A DNA stretch of 64,000 bases from Candidatus Thiosymbion sp. (lineage in GTDB: Bacteria; Pseudomonadota; Gammaproteobacteria; Chromatiales; Chromatiaceae). The stretch lies in contig JAHDND010000022.1 of the NCBI GenBank assembly GCA_018435665.1, positions 24,909-88,908 on the forward strand, written 5' to 3'. The notes under the pieces are model-generated. The model was given only the letters and a program-made list of their open reading frames with translations. It ran no database searches and was not told where the DNA came from. A program made the position numbers and the translations under genes. This document shows, one piece after another, positions 8,008-16,971 of the stretch; within the stretch, counting starts at the first letter, position 1; the number at the start of each line of letters is the position of its first letter.

Positions 8008-9617
8008 GCGCCGATTCCGAGTTGTTTGAGAATTCTGTCGAGAGCCTGGTCGGTTTCCTTGGCCTCAGCTTCGATCACCCTGAGTTCCCCGACGATCTCC
8101 GCGATGGGCCGGTAGGTTTCGGCATCGCTGGTGTGGATGTAGCGGCTGGGGGAGATGTTGTAGTCGTTCTTCTTCAGCTCGGCGTGGTCGACGATGCGGC
8201 TGAGTTTTTCCTCTTGCTTCCAGCGGATGATAGTGTTGGCGATGCGCTGGATACCGGCGTCGGGGATGAAGTTCTTGGGGTCGCCTTTTTGGAAGACCTG
8301 GGATGCGTTGACGAGCAAGACCTTGCCCTGGCGCTCCTTGGGCTTGGCCTTGTTCAGGAACAGCACGATGCCCGGAGCGGTGGTGTTGTAGAAGAGGTTT
8401 TCGGGCAGGTAGAGGACGCTCTCGATGAGGTCGTGGTCGACGAACCACTGGCGGACGGTCTTTTCCTTGTTGGTGCCGGCATTGCCCGAGCCGCGGGAGG
8501 CGGCGCCAGTGTCGAGGACGACGGCGGCGCGGCCGGTGGGGTTCATGCTGGCGTGGATGTGCTGCACCCAGCCCCAGTCGGCGGAGGACTTGCCGGGAAA
8601 GCCGGCCCCGGCGGGGAAGCGGTCGAGTTCGTCGTTGTCGTAGTCGGCCTCGGTGAACCAGTCCTGGTTCCACATGGGATTGGCGACGACCCGGTCGAAG
8701 GTGCGGAGCTTGCCGCGCCTGTCGCGGAATTTGGGGTTCTTGAAGGTGTCGCCGATCTCGATCTGGCCTTCCATGTCATGGATGATCATGTTCATGTTGG
8801 CCATGGCCCAGGTCTCGGCGATGTATTCCTGACCATAGAGCTTGAGCGGGGCGAATGGTTTTGATTGCCCCCTCACCCCAACCCCCTCCCCCGCCAACTT
8901 CCCCGATGGCGGCGAGGGGGAAGCAGCGGCCTCTTCCATCGCGATCTCGCACTTGATCAGCAAGCCGCCGGAGCCGCAGGTGGGATCGTAGATTTCCATG
9001 CCGGGCTCGGGCTGGAGCACGCGGGACATGATGGTGCCAACCTCGGGCGGGGTGTAGAACTCGCCAGCGCTCTGGCCGCCGCCCTCGGCAAACTTGCGGA
9101 TGAGGTATTCGTAGCTCTTGCCGATGATGTCGGCCTCGACGTCGTCGAGTCCGAGGCGCTTGGTGCTGATGGCCTCGATGAGGTTGGAGAGGCGGTCGTC
9201 GTCGAGGTCGCGCTGGCCGTGGGTGGTGGCGTTGAAGTCGACGCGGTCGATGATGCCCTGCAGCAGCGGGTTTGCCCGAGCGATGGCGCGCATGTGGGTG
9301 GTGACGCCTTCGCCGATCCTGTCGGAGAGCTTGCGGATGACGGTCCAGACCGGCTGCTCGGGATCGTCCGGCACTAGAGGAAGGTAGAAGCGCACCAGCT
9401 TGTGGTCGGCCCTGGCGAGCTGGAAGGCCTTCTTGCGCGAACCGACCTCGGCGGCGATGCGGTTCAGCTCGTCGTCGAAGACGTCGCAGAGGCGCTTGGT
9501 GAAGATGAGCGGAAGGATGTAGTCCTTGTATTTCGGCGCATCCTTGGCCCCGCGGATGGAGCAGGCGGCGTCCCAGATCCAGGATTCGAGGGGTTTGTTG
9601 TTGGTGCTCGTTGGCAT
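8004..9617 (-). CDS. hsdM: Type I restriction-modification DNA methylase subunit (N6-adenine)
   Basis: 537 residues from the ATG at 9617; the longer open frame starts one codon earlier at GTG. An HsdM N-terminal helical domain is followed by the SAM-binding motif DPTCGSGG at 211-218 and the catalytic NPMW at 313-316, a variant of NPPF/Y known from HsdM proteins. It methylates adenine in the HsdS-specified site. Between these motifs residues 228-252 are an in-frame insertion derived from a palindromic intergenic repeat. The gene is first in the operon; the 3' end overlaps the DUF4062 gene by 4 bp. Confidence 0.94.
   Translation of the reverse strand: MPTSTNNKPLESWIWDAACSIRGAKDAPKYKDYILPLIFTKRLCDVFDDELNRIAAEVGSRKKAFQLARADHKLVRFYLPLVPDDPEQPVWTVIRKLSDRIGEGVTTHMRAIARANPLLQGIIDRVDFNATTHGQRDLDDDRLSNLIEAISTKRLGLDDVEADIIGKSYEYLIRKFAEGGGQSAGEFYTPPEVGTIMSRVLQPEPGMEIYDPTCGSGGLLIKCEIAMEEAAASPSPPSGKLAGEGVGVRGQSKPFAPLKLYGQEYIAETWAMANMNMIIHDMEGQIEIGDTFKNPKFRDRRGKLRTFDRVVANPMWNQDWFTEADYDNDELDRFPAGAGFPGKSSADWGWVQHIHASMNPTGRAAVVLDTGAASRGSGNAGTNKEKTVRQWFVDHDLIESVLYLPENLFYNTTAPGIVLFLNKAKPKERQGKVLLVNASQVFQKGDPKNFIPDAGIQRIANTIIRWKQEEKLSRIVDHAELKKNDYNISPSRYIHTSDAETYRPIAEIVGELRVIEAEAKETDQALDRILKQLGIGA
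8862..8936 (-). repeat. REP-like palindromic element inserted in frame into hsdM
   Basis: A segment beginning CCCCTCACCCCAACCCCCTC and ending in GGCGAGGGGG on the plus strand has the look of the widespread proteobacterial intergenic repeat that reads CCCTCACCCCAACCC and closes on a G-rich complement. Here it lies inside hsdM and adds about 25 residues (SPSPPSG..., then GEGVGVRG) between the SAM motif and the conserved LYGQE segment, with the frame kept open. Confidence 0.7.
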
Positions 9618-9962
9618 CACGGGGGTCTTGTGTCCTTATCCTGTATTTACGGGTCCTTTCAGTCCACGCAGGGGATTCGAGGGCGCCAGTTGGGCTTCGA
9701 ATTGGGTCCCGCATCCAGTGTGGCGCAATCTTGCCACAACACCGGGGCCAGATCCGGGTTTTTCCGATCGTGTGGCGCCTTGCCCGCCGACCATGGTGTG
9801 CAGTTCGTCGATGCACCGGGGCGACGCTTGCCGGTGGGGGATTTGCTGGCGCGGGGTGTGCCGCGGAAAATGGGTGTGGGTGGGCGCAGCACAAGCTATG
9901 GGTTGGATAGACCTCCAGCGGGGGTGGAGGCGGGTGCTGTCGCCGGGGTGGGGAACCCGCCC
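9618..9962. other. Intergenic region between hsdM and polX
   Basis: No convincing gene. It should hold the promoter of the restriction operon. A dyad TGTGGC-N8-GCCACA lies at 9719-9738, about 100 nt before hsdM, and could be an operator. Near 9930-9961 GGCGGGT and ACCCGCC form a 7-bp stem just beyond the polX stop; there is no clear T-tract, so it is only a weak terminator candidate. Confidence 0.4.
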
Positions 9963-11705
9963 TCAGGCGTGAAAGGTCCGCCGCAACAGGGGTAGCAAGT
10001 CCTTCAGGGGGCGGCTATTGAGCACGTCGTCCTTGGTCAGCCAGCCACGGCGGGCCTGGGCGATACCATGGCGCAGGTCATCCAGGTCCTGGAGGCTATG
10101 GGCGTCGGAGGCGATGCTGATCAGCACCCCCTCCTCCCGGGCCATCTGGCAATGGACGTCGGAGAGGTCCAGGCGCTCGGGATGGGCGTTGAGCTCCAGG
10201 TAGCAGCCCCGGTCGCGGGCCTGGCGAATGACGCGGCTCATGTCGATATCGTAGGGCTCGCGCTCGGCGATCAGCCGCCCGGTGGGGTGGGAGAGGATGG
10301 TGAAGTAGGGGTGGTCCATGGCCTTGAGGACGCGGCGGGTCTGGTCGGCGCGGCTGAGGTGGAACTGGCTGTGCACCCCGGCGACCACCAGGTCGAGCTG
10401 GCCCAGGACCGGGTCCGGCAGGTCCAGGCCGCCGTCCGGGAGAATGTCCACTTCGATGCCCTTGAGCACGCGGAAGGCCACCCCCTCGCTGGCCAGGCGC
10501 TCGTTCAGCCGGTCGATGGCGTCCATCTGCTCCAGCAGGCGCCGGCTGTCCAGGCCATGGGCCAGGGTCAGGCGCTTGGAGTGGTCGGTGATGGCCAGGT
10601 AGTCGCGCCCCCGTTGCCGGGCGGCGGCCACCATCTCGGCCAGGCTGGCATGGCCGTCGGTGGCGCTGGTGTGGCAGTGCAGGTCGCCGCGCAGGTCGTC
10701 CAGGGTCACCAGCTCTGGCAGCAAACCCCGGCGCGCGGCCTCGATCTCCCCCCGGTTCTCCCGCAACTCGGGCGGGATGTAGGGCAGGCCGAGGGCGGCG
10801 TAGACCGACGTCTCCGTCTCCCCCGCCAGTCGCTGGCACCCGCGGAAGACCCCGTATTCGTTGACCTTGAGCCCCTGGGCGCGGGCCAGGCGGCGCAGGG
10901 CGATGCTGTGGGCCTTGCTGCCGGTGAAATAGTGCAGGGCGGCGCCGAAGCAGTCCAGGGGCACCGCCCGCAGGTCCACCTGGAGACCGGCGCGCAGGAT
11001 GACCGTCGCCCGGGTATTCCCCGCCTCCACCACCTGGGCCACCTCCTCGTAGTCCCGCAGCCGGGCGATGGCGGCGGCGGGTTGGCGGGCGGTCACCAGG
11101 ATGTCGAGATCGCCGACCGTCTCCCGGCCGCGTCGGTAACTGCCGGCGACGACCACCTGGTCGACGCCCGGGGTCTGGCGCAGCCAGGCCACCAGTGGCT
11201 CGGCGTAGCGGGCAGCCGTGGCCAGCTTGAAGCGGGGTTCGCTGGTGAGGTGGGTCTCCAGGGCGGCGCGCAGGGCGGCCTCGGTCTTGGGCCCAAAGCC
11301 GGGCAGGTCACGCAGGCGCCCGTCCTTGGCGGCGCGGTAGAGCTGCTCGGGGGTATGGATGTCGAGGTCAAAGTGCAGGGCGTGAACCCGCTTGGGGCCC
11401 AGGCCGGGCAGGCGCAGCAGCTCGGGCAGGTCGGCCGGCAGTTCGCGCTCCAGCTTTTTTAGGGCCTGGCAGCTGCCGGTGTGAACGACCTCGGCGATCT
11501 TGGCGGCCAGGGCCGTGCCGATGCCGGGCAGATCGGTAAGGTCGGTCCCCGCCGCCAGCAGACTGGCTGCCTCCTGGCCGAGCCCGCGCAGCTCCCGCGC
11601 CCCATTGCGGTAGGCGCGGACGCGAAAGGCGTTGGCGCCCTGGATCTCCAGCAGATCGGCGATCTGGTCGAAGACCTGGGCGATATCCTCGTTATGGATC
11701 GGCAT
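9963..11705 (-). CDS. polX: Family X DNA polymerase / PHP-domain protein
   Basis: 580 residues. N-terminal helix-hairpin-helix domains (LPGIGTALAAKI about 59-70; LPGLGPKRVHAL 99-110). The polymerase-X nucleotidyltransferase motif GSYRRGR is at 188-194 with the metal-binding GDLDIL at 198-203. A C-terminal PHP phosphoesterase begins at DLHCHTSATDG, 341-351. Bacterial PolX proteins fill short gaps in repair and have 3'-5' exonuclease and AP-endonuclease activity through the PHP domain. Length and motifs are normal. It is transcribed after rtcB with a 255-bp gap. Confidence 0.96.
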   Translation of the reverse strand: MPIHNEDIAQVFDQIADLLEIQGANAFRVRAYRNGARELRGLGQEAASLLAAGTDLTDLPGIGTALAAKIAEVVHTGSCQALKKLERELPADLPELLRLPGLGPKRVHALHFDLDIHTPEQLYRAAKDGRLRDLPGFGPKTEAALRAALETHLTSEPRFKLATAARYAEPLVAWLRQTPGVDQVVVAGSYRRGRETVGDLDILVTARQPAAAIARLRDYEEVAQVVEAGNTRATVILRAGLQVDLRAVPLDCFGAALHYFTGSKAHSIALRRLARAQGLKVNEYGVFRGCQRLAGETETSVYAALGLPYIPPELRENRGEIEAARRGLLPELVTLDDLRGDLHCHTSATDGHASLAEMVAAARQRGRDYLAITDHSKRLTLAHGLDSRRLLEQMDAIDRLNERLASEGVAFRVLKGIEVDILPDGGLDLPDPVLGQLDLVVAGVHSQFHLSRADQTRRVLKAMDHPYFTILSHPTGRLIAEREPYDIDMSRVIRQARDRGCYLELNAHPERLDLSDVHCQMAREEGVLISIASDAHSLQDLDDLRHGIAQARRGWLTKDDVLNSRPLKDLLPLLRRTFHA

Positions 11706-11769
11706 CGACTTTGATCTCCATCAGCTCCGCTGGGAGGAGGCGCGGGACTCCATGAGTGGCGATAGCCCA

Positions 11770-11961
11770 TAGATCGCATCGTCCTGGATCGTTCGCGGCC
11801 AGTGGCTGTTATCCGTTCGGTCAGCTTGGGCAGCTCATGGGCCACGAAGTCAGTAGAGGCACCCCCTCGATGGCCGAAATCCCTCGGTTGAGCTCCGCGC
11901 GAAGCCGCAGGAGCTTGAGGTCGTTCAGCTCGTGGTAATTTGCCTTGGACAGAACGTGCAT
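11770..11961 (-). pseudogene. Decayed small antitoxin-like gene coupled to the rtcB stop
   Basis: An ATG overlapping the rtcB stop (TGATG) opens a frame encoding LKLLRLRAELNRGISAIEG, similar to the helical C-terminal half of ParD-type antitoxins. The frame breaks at a run of five G/C pairs (11862-11866); in another frame the antitoxin-like sequence continues (STDFVAHELPKLTERI). It is most simply a small antitoxin gene inactivated by a one-base indel. No partner toxin is visible. Confidence 0.3.
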
Positions 11962-13388
11962 CAACCCTTGATGCACACCAGGGGCTCCAGCCGCGCCACC
12001 AGTTTGGCCAGGCCGGCGCGATCGGTGGCGGCGACCACCTCGCTGACGTCCTTGTAGGCGCCGGGGGCCTCCTCGGCCATGCCGCGCGGCGAGGGGCTGC
12101 GCACCAGGATGCCACGGCTGGCCAGCTCGTTCTGCACCGCCCGCCCCTGCCAGCGGCGAGTGGCGGCGTGGCGGCTCATGGCCCGACCGGCGCCGTGGCA
12201 GGCGGAGTTAAAGGCCAGTTCCTGGCTCTGTTGGGTTCCCGCCAGGACGTAGGAGGCGGTGCCCATGGTGCCGCCGATGAGCACCGGCTGGCCGGCGGCG
12301 CGCAGGTCGGCGGGCAGGTCCGGGTGGCCAGGACCGAAGGCGCGGGTGGCGCCCTTGCGGTGGACATAGAGCCGGCGCTTGCGGCCCTCGACCCGATGCT
12401 CTTCCAGCTTGCAGGTGTTATGGGAGACATCGTAAAGCAGGCGCAGGTCGGCCCCCAGAATATCCCGGAAGACCTGACGCGCCAGGTGGGTGAGGATCTG
12501 GCGATTGGCCAGGGCGCAGTTGATGCCGGCGCGCATGGCCCCGAGGTAGGCGCGGCCCAGGTCGGAGTTGAGGGGGGCGCAGGCCAGCTCCCGGTCCGGC
12601 AGGTGGATGCCGTGCTGGCTGGCGGCCAGGGCCATGCGCTTGAGGTAGTCGGTGCCGATCTGATGCCCCAGGCCGCGGGAGCCGCAGTGGATGCTCACCA
12701 CCACGGCACCTTGCTCCAGGCCATAGGTGGCGGCGATGGCCGGATCATGGATGGCCGTCACCTCCTGGAGCTCCAGGTAATGGTTGCCGGAACCCAGGGT
12801 GCCCATCTCGTCACGCTGGCGGCGCTTGGCCTGCTCCGAGACCTGCTTGGGGTCGGCCCCGGCCATGCGGCCGTTCTCCTCGATGCGCCCCAGGTCTTCC
12901 GGCCGGCCATAGCCACGACCCACCGCCCAGCTCGCCCCGCCGGCGAGCATGGCGTCCATCTCCCGGTCGTCGAGGCGGATGGCGCCGGTGCTGCCCAGCC
13001 CCACCGGGATGCGGTAGTAGAGGGCGTCGGCTAGTTCCCGCTGCACCGCCAGGATGGCGGCGCGGTCCAGGCCGGTATGCAGGGTGCGCACCCCGCAGGA
13101 GATGTCGAAGCCCACCCCGCCACCGGAGACCACTCCGCCCTCGTCGGGGTCGAAGGCCGCCACCCCGCCGATGGGGAAGCCGTAGCCCCAATGGGCATCG
13201 GGCATGGCATAGGCGGCCTGAACGATGCCCGGCAGGCTGGCGACGTTGGCTACCTGCTCGTAAACCTTGTCGTCCATGTTACGTATCAGGGCCTCGTTAC
13301 CGAAGAGGATGCCAGGGACGCGCATCGGGCCCTTGGGCTCGATGCGCCACTGGGTGTCGGTCAGCTTGGTCAGGGTCTTGAGGTCCAT
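11961..13388 (-). CDS. rtcB: RNA-splicing ligase RtcB
   Basis: 475 residues, full length. RtcB joins 2',3'-cyclic phosphate or 3'-phosphate RNA ends to 5'-OH ends using GTP and Mn2+. Recognisable segments: PDAHWGYGFPIGG from residue 63, GGGVGFDISCGVR at 89-101 (metal-binding Asp95 and Cys98), and the conserved HCGSRGLGHQIGTDY region. Its activator archease lies directly upstream, 30 bp away, so the two form an RNA-repair operon. No RtcR-type regulator or RtcA is in the window. Confidence 0.96.
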   Translation of the reverse strand: MDLKTLTKLTDTQWRIEPKGPMRVPGILFGNEALIRNMDDKVYEQVANVASLPGIVQAAYAMPDAHWGYGFPIGGVAAFDPDEGGVVSGGGVGFDISCGVRTLHTGLDRAAILAVQRELADALYYRIPVGLGSTGAIRLDDREMDAMLAGGASWAVGRGYGRPEDLGRIEENGRMAGADPKQVSEQAKRRQRDEMGTLGSGNHYLELQEVTAIHDPAIAATYGLEQGAVVVSIHCGSRGLGHQIGTDYLKRMALAASQHGIHLPDRELACAPLNSDLGRAYLGAMRAGINCALANRQILTHLARQVFRDILGADLRLLYDVSHNTCKLEEHRVEGRKRRLYVHRKGATRAFGPGHPDLPADLRAAGQPVLIGGTMGTASYVLAGTQQSQELAFNSACHGAGRAMSRHAATRRWQGRAVQNELASRGILVRSPSPRGMAEEAPGAYKDVSEVVAATDRAGLAKLVARLEPLVCIKG

Positions 13389-13418
13389 GGGGGTTTCTCG
13401 ATTTCAATGGGTTTTTGC

Positions 13419-13865
13419 TCAGACATCCACCACGCAACGGGCGACCCAGTGGCCGGCGTCGTCCTGTTGCACGGCGAGGGCGGTATAGGTGGCCCCTTTG
13501 ATCTCCACCGCCGGCTGATGGCGCTCGGGGTCGATTGGCTCGCCCCAGGCCTCGGCGCGGAGCACGGCCCCATCGATCTGGACTTGGAAGCGGGAGAAGA
13601 GCATGTGGCGGACGGCCATCTCATAGATCAGGGCATTAAGCCAGTCCACGAACAGCAGTTCCAGGTCCGGTTCCTCGCACTGAATAGGGATGGCCTGGGC
13701 CGGGCGCACCCGCGCGGGATCGCAGATGATGGCCGTCAGCGCCAGGGCCGCCTGCTCGAAGGCCTCCGCCGGGGTCATGCCATAACCGGCCACCCCCATA
13801 TCGGCGCGGTGCTCGAAGTGGGCCCAGGAGGGCTGGCTGGCCGGAGGAGGGACTGGCATGGGCAT
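13419..13865 (-). CDS. Archease (RtcB activator)
   Basis: 148 residues from the ATG at 13865 (a second in-frame ATG lies 6 nt further on). It has the archease pattern: HFEHRADMGVAGYG near the start, EEPDLELLFVDWLNALIYE in the middle and a C-terminal EIKGATYTAL segment. Archease speeds RtcB guanylylation and multiple turnover. It is 31 bp downstream of the ferric-reductase gene and immediately upstream of rtcB. Confidence 0.9.
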   Translation of the reverse strand: MPMPVPPPASQPSWAHFEHRADMGVAGYGMTPAEAFEQAALALTAIICDPARVRPAQAIPIQCEEPDLELLFVDWLNALIYEMAVRHMLFSRFQVQIDGAVLRAEAWGEPIDPERHQPAVEIKGATYTALAVQQDDAGHWVARCVVDV

Positions 13866-13896
13866 GGGGGATATCCTGGCTTCGGCTTGAGAACAC

Positions 13897-15228
13897 TCAC
13901 CGCATCTCAAACAGTTCCTGGTGGAACCAGGCCACGGGCAAACCTTGGCTGGTGAGATCCTGGCGTAGGGCGTCACCGAAAGCTGAGGGGCCACAGAACC
14001 ACACCTCGGCCTGCTGCCAGTCGGGCACCAGGGTTCTGAGACGGTCCCCGGTCAGACGGCCATCGCGGGTCGAGATGAAGATATGCAGTCGCACGCCGGC
14101 CGCCCGGGCATCCGCCTCCAGGCGTTGCAGGGCCTCTTCGTCCACCTCAGCCGTCGAGTGGAAAAAGTCCACGACCCGACCATCCGGCTGCGCCGCCAAG
14201 GTCTTCAGGCGGGCCACGAAGGGGCTGACGCCGATGCCAGCGCCGATCCAGATCTGCCGCCGGGAGGTGCCTTCGAAGTGGAACCGCCCATAGGGGCCTT
14301 CCACCGTCACCGGGTCCCCGGGTTTGAGGGTATCGGCCAGGGTCCGGGTGTAATCACCCAGGGCCTTGATCAGAAACTGGAGCCGGCCGTCCGCCGCGGA
14401 AGCGGAGGAGATGGTGAAGGGATGCGCCCCTTCGCGCTCATCAAAGGTCACGAAGGCGAACTGGCCGGCCTCATGACCGGGCCAGCGATCCTTGAGTTGG
14501 ATCGTGATGGCGTTGACCTTGACGCCTTCCAGATACTTGACCCCCACGATCTCACCCACCGCTTTGCGGTTGATACCGATGCGCCGGAACAGGCTGATCA
14601 AGGCCGCCAGGGTGCCGGCCAACATCAGGACCCCCATCAGGATACCCACGGGCTCGGTCCAATAGGAAAAATTGGTCAGCACCACCGAGTGGACCACCAG
14701 TGCCAGGTAAACGACGGCTAGCCAGCGGTGGGTGATAAAAAAGTAACGATAGGGGAAGCGCTTGATCAGGGCGATGGCGATCAGGACCACCGCGGCGTAG
14801 AAGGCGATCTCACCGATCTGCTCGGCTAGACCGCGCTGCTCCTGAAAGACGCGAAAGATCTCGACGGTTGGCGTGGGCCGCGGCCCACGCGCCGGTTTTT
14901 CCAGCAGGCCAGCCTGGACCAACCACTTCGGCCCCTGGGAGAACAACCAGTGGGCCACGGACAGGACCAGCCCCGAGATCCCCAGCCACTTGTGCAGCCG
15001 GTACATCTTGTCGAGGCCATGAAGTCGATGCTCCAACCAGGCAGGGCGGACGGCGAGGACCATGGCGACACTCATCACCCCCATGCCAAGGAGGCCGGAA
15101 TACTGGACCAACAGGTTGCGCCAGGGGAAAAAGCCTTGTGCCGTCAGCAGATTGCCTCCTTCCGCCAGAAGCCACAAGAGCGTCAAGGCGAGCAGGAGAC
15201 CCACCAGACCGCGCAGAATCGTCTTCAT
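13897..15228 (-). CDS. Ferric-reductase-like transmembrane flavocytochrome / NAD(P)H oxidoreductase
   Basis: 443 residues from the ATG at 15228. About six transmembrane helices with the paired-His pattern of ferric reductase-like heme b domains (DKMYRLHKWLGISG; VLSVAHWLF; FITHRWLAVVYLALVVHSV). Then an FAD-binding segment (HPFTISSASA), an NAD-binding segment (GAGIGVSPFVARLKTL) and a C-terminal VWFCGPSAFG. It should pass electrons from NAD(P)H through FAD and heme across the inner membrane; the acceptor is unknown. Its translation start region is exactly duplicated (see the 21-bp repeat), so an alternative start 7 codons upstream exists. Confidence 0.88.
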   Translation of the reverse strand: MKTILRGLVGLLLALTLLWLLAEGGNLLTAQGFFPWRNLLVQYSGLLGMGVMSVAMVLAVRPAWLEHRLHGLDKMYRLHKWLGISGLVLSVAHWLFSQGPKWLVQAGLLEKPARGPRPTPTVEIFRVFQEQRGLAEQIGEIAFYAAVVLIAIALIKRFPYRYFFITHRWLAVVYLALVVHSVVLTNFSYWTEPVGILMGVLMLAGTLAALISLFRRIGINRKAVGEIVGVKYLEGVKVNAITIQLKDRWPGHEAGQFAFVTFDEREGAHPFTISSASAADGRLQFLIKALGDYTRTLADTLKPGDPVTVEGPYGRFHFEGTSRRQIWIGAGIGVSPFVARLKTLAAQPDGRVVDFFHSTAEVDEEALQRLEADARAAGVRLHIFISTRDGRLTGDRLRTLVPDWQQAEVWFCGPSAFGDALRQDLTSQGLPVAWFHQELFEMR

Positions 15229-15267
15229 TGAGCAAACACTCCCATTCATTGAGCAAACACTCCCAAG
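15226..15267 (-). repeat. Two 21-bp tandem repeats duplicating a start region
   Basis: CATTGAGCAAACACTCCCAWK occurs twice back to back on the plus strand. Read on the minus strand, each copy contains a GGGAG Shine-Dalgarno-like element followed 8 nt later by an ATG, both ATGs in the same frame. The repeat thus provides two equivalent initiation sites 21 nt apart for the ferric-reductase gene. Confidence 0.9.
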
Positions 15268-15429
15268 GGCCACGTCTTGGCAAGGCCTGAAGGACCTCGC
15301 CTTGGCCAAGTCACCTGCAACTCATGATAAATCTTTGAGAATTGATCAATAAGAATTAAAAATGGCTTATGGCAAGGGCGATCAGCCCATGATGTACACC
15401 CACGTGCCACGACCCGTGAGTGAAAACCT

Positions 15430-15514
15430 AACTGTCATGAGGCGGCGGGCCACACCCCTGAAAATGAAACCTTTTCCCGTGACTTTCACGCTAACGGAAG
15501 CATGCCGCCTCATG
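15430..15514 (+). repeat. Dispersed intergenic repeat, family 1, copy A
   Basis: A unit of about 66 bp starts AACTGTCATGAGG, has a central CTGAAAATGAA and ends TGACTTTCACGCTAAC. It matches copies near 27.8, 31.2-31.3 and 36.8 kb. In this copy the start word CATGAGGCGGC (15436-15446) is answered by a perfect inverted GCCGCCTCATG at 15504-15514, so the whole could fold as a hairpin with a long loop. It lies between two genes of the same strand. Confidence 0.75.
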
Positions 15515-15522
15515 CCGACACG

Positions 15523-16332
15523 TCAGCCAGGGCTATCCAATTGCGCGGAGGACCCCTTGAGCCAGGCCGCCAGACGGGTGGTTTCCTGGAAGCCCGCCCA
15601 TTGGTATAGGCGCTGTCCGGCGCTTGATGCCATGAGGTAAAAGGCCTCCGCTCCCCGCTGCCGGTGGTGGGTCAGCACCGCGTCCAGCAAGGCGCGGCCG
15701 GCGCCTTGACCCTGGAATTCGGGAGGGGTCGCCATGGACCAGACCCCGACCTGGGTCCCGATCCTGGAGGTCTGGACGAAGCTCCAGACCTCGCCCCCAC
15801 GGCGAGCGATGAAGTAATCCAGGCCGGGGATGGCCAAGGCCTCCGGATTGTAGACGCGCGCGACGGCGGCGGTCGGCAGGCCAAAGGTGCGCGCGGCCAT
15901 GGGCGTGGCCTCGCCGAGGACGCCAGGGTCGCAAATTCGCTCGATGACATAGGGCTGGCTGGTCAAACCCGTCCGGGGCTCCGTGCACACCATCAGGGGC
16001 ACCTCCCCCGCCGGGGCGAAGCCCAAGGACGGCGCCACCGCCGCCAGGGGCCTGGTCGTGGCCGCAGTGGCAAACACCATCATCGGCAGCCCCCGCGCGG
16101 AGGCCCACTCATCAAAGACCCGCAGATGCCGGTCGGCCTCCCGCGCGTCCCCGAGGTAGGCAAAATTCATGTCCGCATGGGGTTCGCCAGTCAGAATCTG
16201 ACCAGAATCGCGCCACAGATGTGCCTCGTAACCGGGCGAAATCCGGCAGATGAGATTGCAGCCATCGATCAGCCCCCGCCACGGCATGGCGGGGGTTGGC
16301 GAGGGAGTCTGAGACTTATCGAGTGAGGTCAT
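15523..16332 (-). CDS. GNAT-family N-acetyltransferase
   Basis: 269 residues. A C-terminal GNAT domain is clear from the acetyl-CoA-binding segment SMATPPEFQGQGAGRALLDA (around residues 200-220) and a closing LYQWAGF. The N-terminal half resembles a second, degenerate GNAT fold. The substrate is unknown. It stands alone, followed by the family 1 repeat before the ferric-reductase gene. Confidence 0.82.
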   Translation of the reverse strand: MTSLDKSQTPSPTPAMPWRGLIDGCNLICRISPGYEAHLWRDSGQILTGEPHADMNFAYLGDAREADRHLRVFDEWASARGLPMMVFATAATTRPLAAVAPSLGFAPAGEVPLMVCTEPRTGLTSQPYVIERICDPGVLGEATPMAARTFGLPTAAVARVYNPEALAIPGLDYFIARRGGEVWSFVQTSRIGTQVGVWSMATPPEFQGQGAGRALLDAVLTHHRQRGAEAFYLMASSAGQRLYQWAGFQETTRLAAWLKGSSAQLDSPG

Positions 16333-16971
16333 TGTTTACCTTCCGTATCCGCAGCGAGGGGGAGGCCAGGACACTGCGTTTCCGACGGCGGTAGCGCGCC
16401 ATAACTGGATGCGCGCTGCCCTCTATCCCCGATGGAACTGAAGAAATGCAGGCGGTGGGCCTGCTGAACCCTGCCGAACCGGGGAGTCCAGCGACGGCTA
16501 TGATCATATTCCCTCCGGGGATGCCACGCGGGGCCATTGGCCTATGCGGTAGGCTAAACTCCTCATCCCAGCGAAGCAACGAGCGGAAAATGACACTTGA
16601 TGACAGGAGATGACAGGAGATGGCATTTTGCGGATCTACCCTAGCCGATCAGTATTACCTCCCGGAGATCACCGGTTACGAATGGGGGACTTAGCAAGCA
16701 AGAATCCAGATGGCGCGACCAGGATCGGGGCGAAAAGATGTTCCTGTTCGATGCGGAGCAAAACTGCCAGCAGGTCGCTGGTTCAATAGGTCCTAACCCT
16801 GAAGATGGTGAGCGCAACACGCAACCGCTAGATGGGACAGGCCCAGGAAAGGCTAGGCTGTTGACGATCAACGGGGGGCGATTCACCTCTCGTTGGTCTG
16901 CGGTGTTGCCTCGCCAAACCTGATTTATCCCCGACCCCGGCCTGAGGAGGTCATGGCGAGCGCCATCACCC
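16333..16971. other. Long intergenic region between the GNAT gene and the porin
   Basis: 639 bp with no recognisable gene; the open frames there are short and lack homology that I can see. Around 16590-16625 there is a small tandem repeat of GATGACAGGA-like words. Near the right end a strong Shine-Dalgarno (GAGGAGG) precedes an ATG at 16953 that opens an 11-codon frame overlapping the start of the porin gene; this may be a leader peptide or the real ribosome entry site for the porin. Confidence 0.4.

Noticed and set aside
6811..8115. 434-codon plus-strand frame, and similar long frames at 10068-11462, 46537-48321, 54531-55865 and 59719-61245
   Set aside because: All are antisense to well-supported genes (DUF4062, polX, GGDEF/binding protein, pyrC', kinase) and show shadow-type composition.
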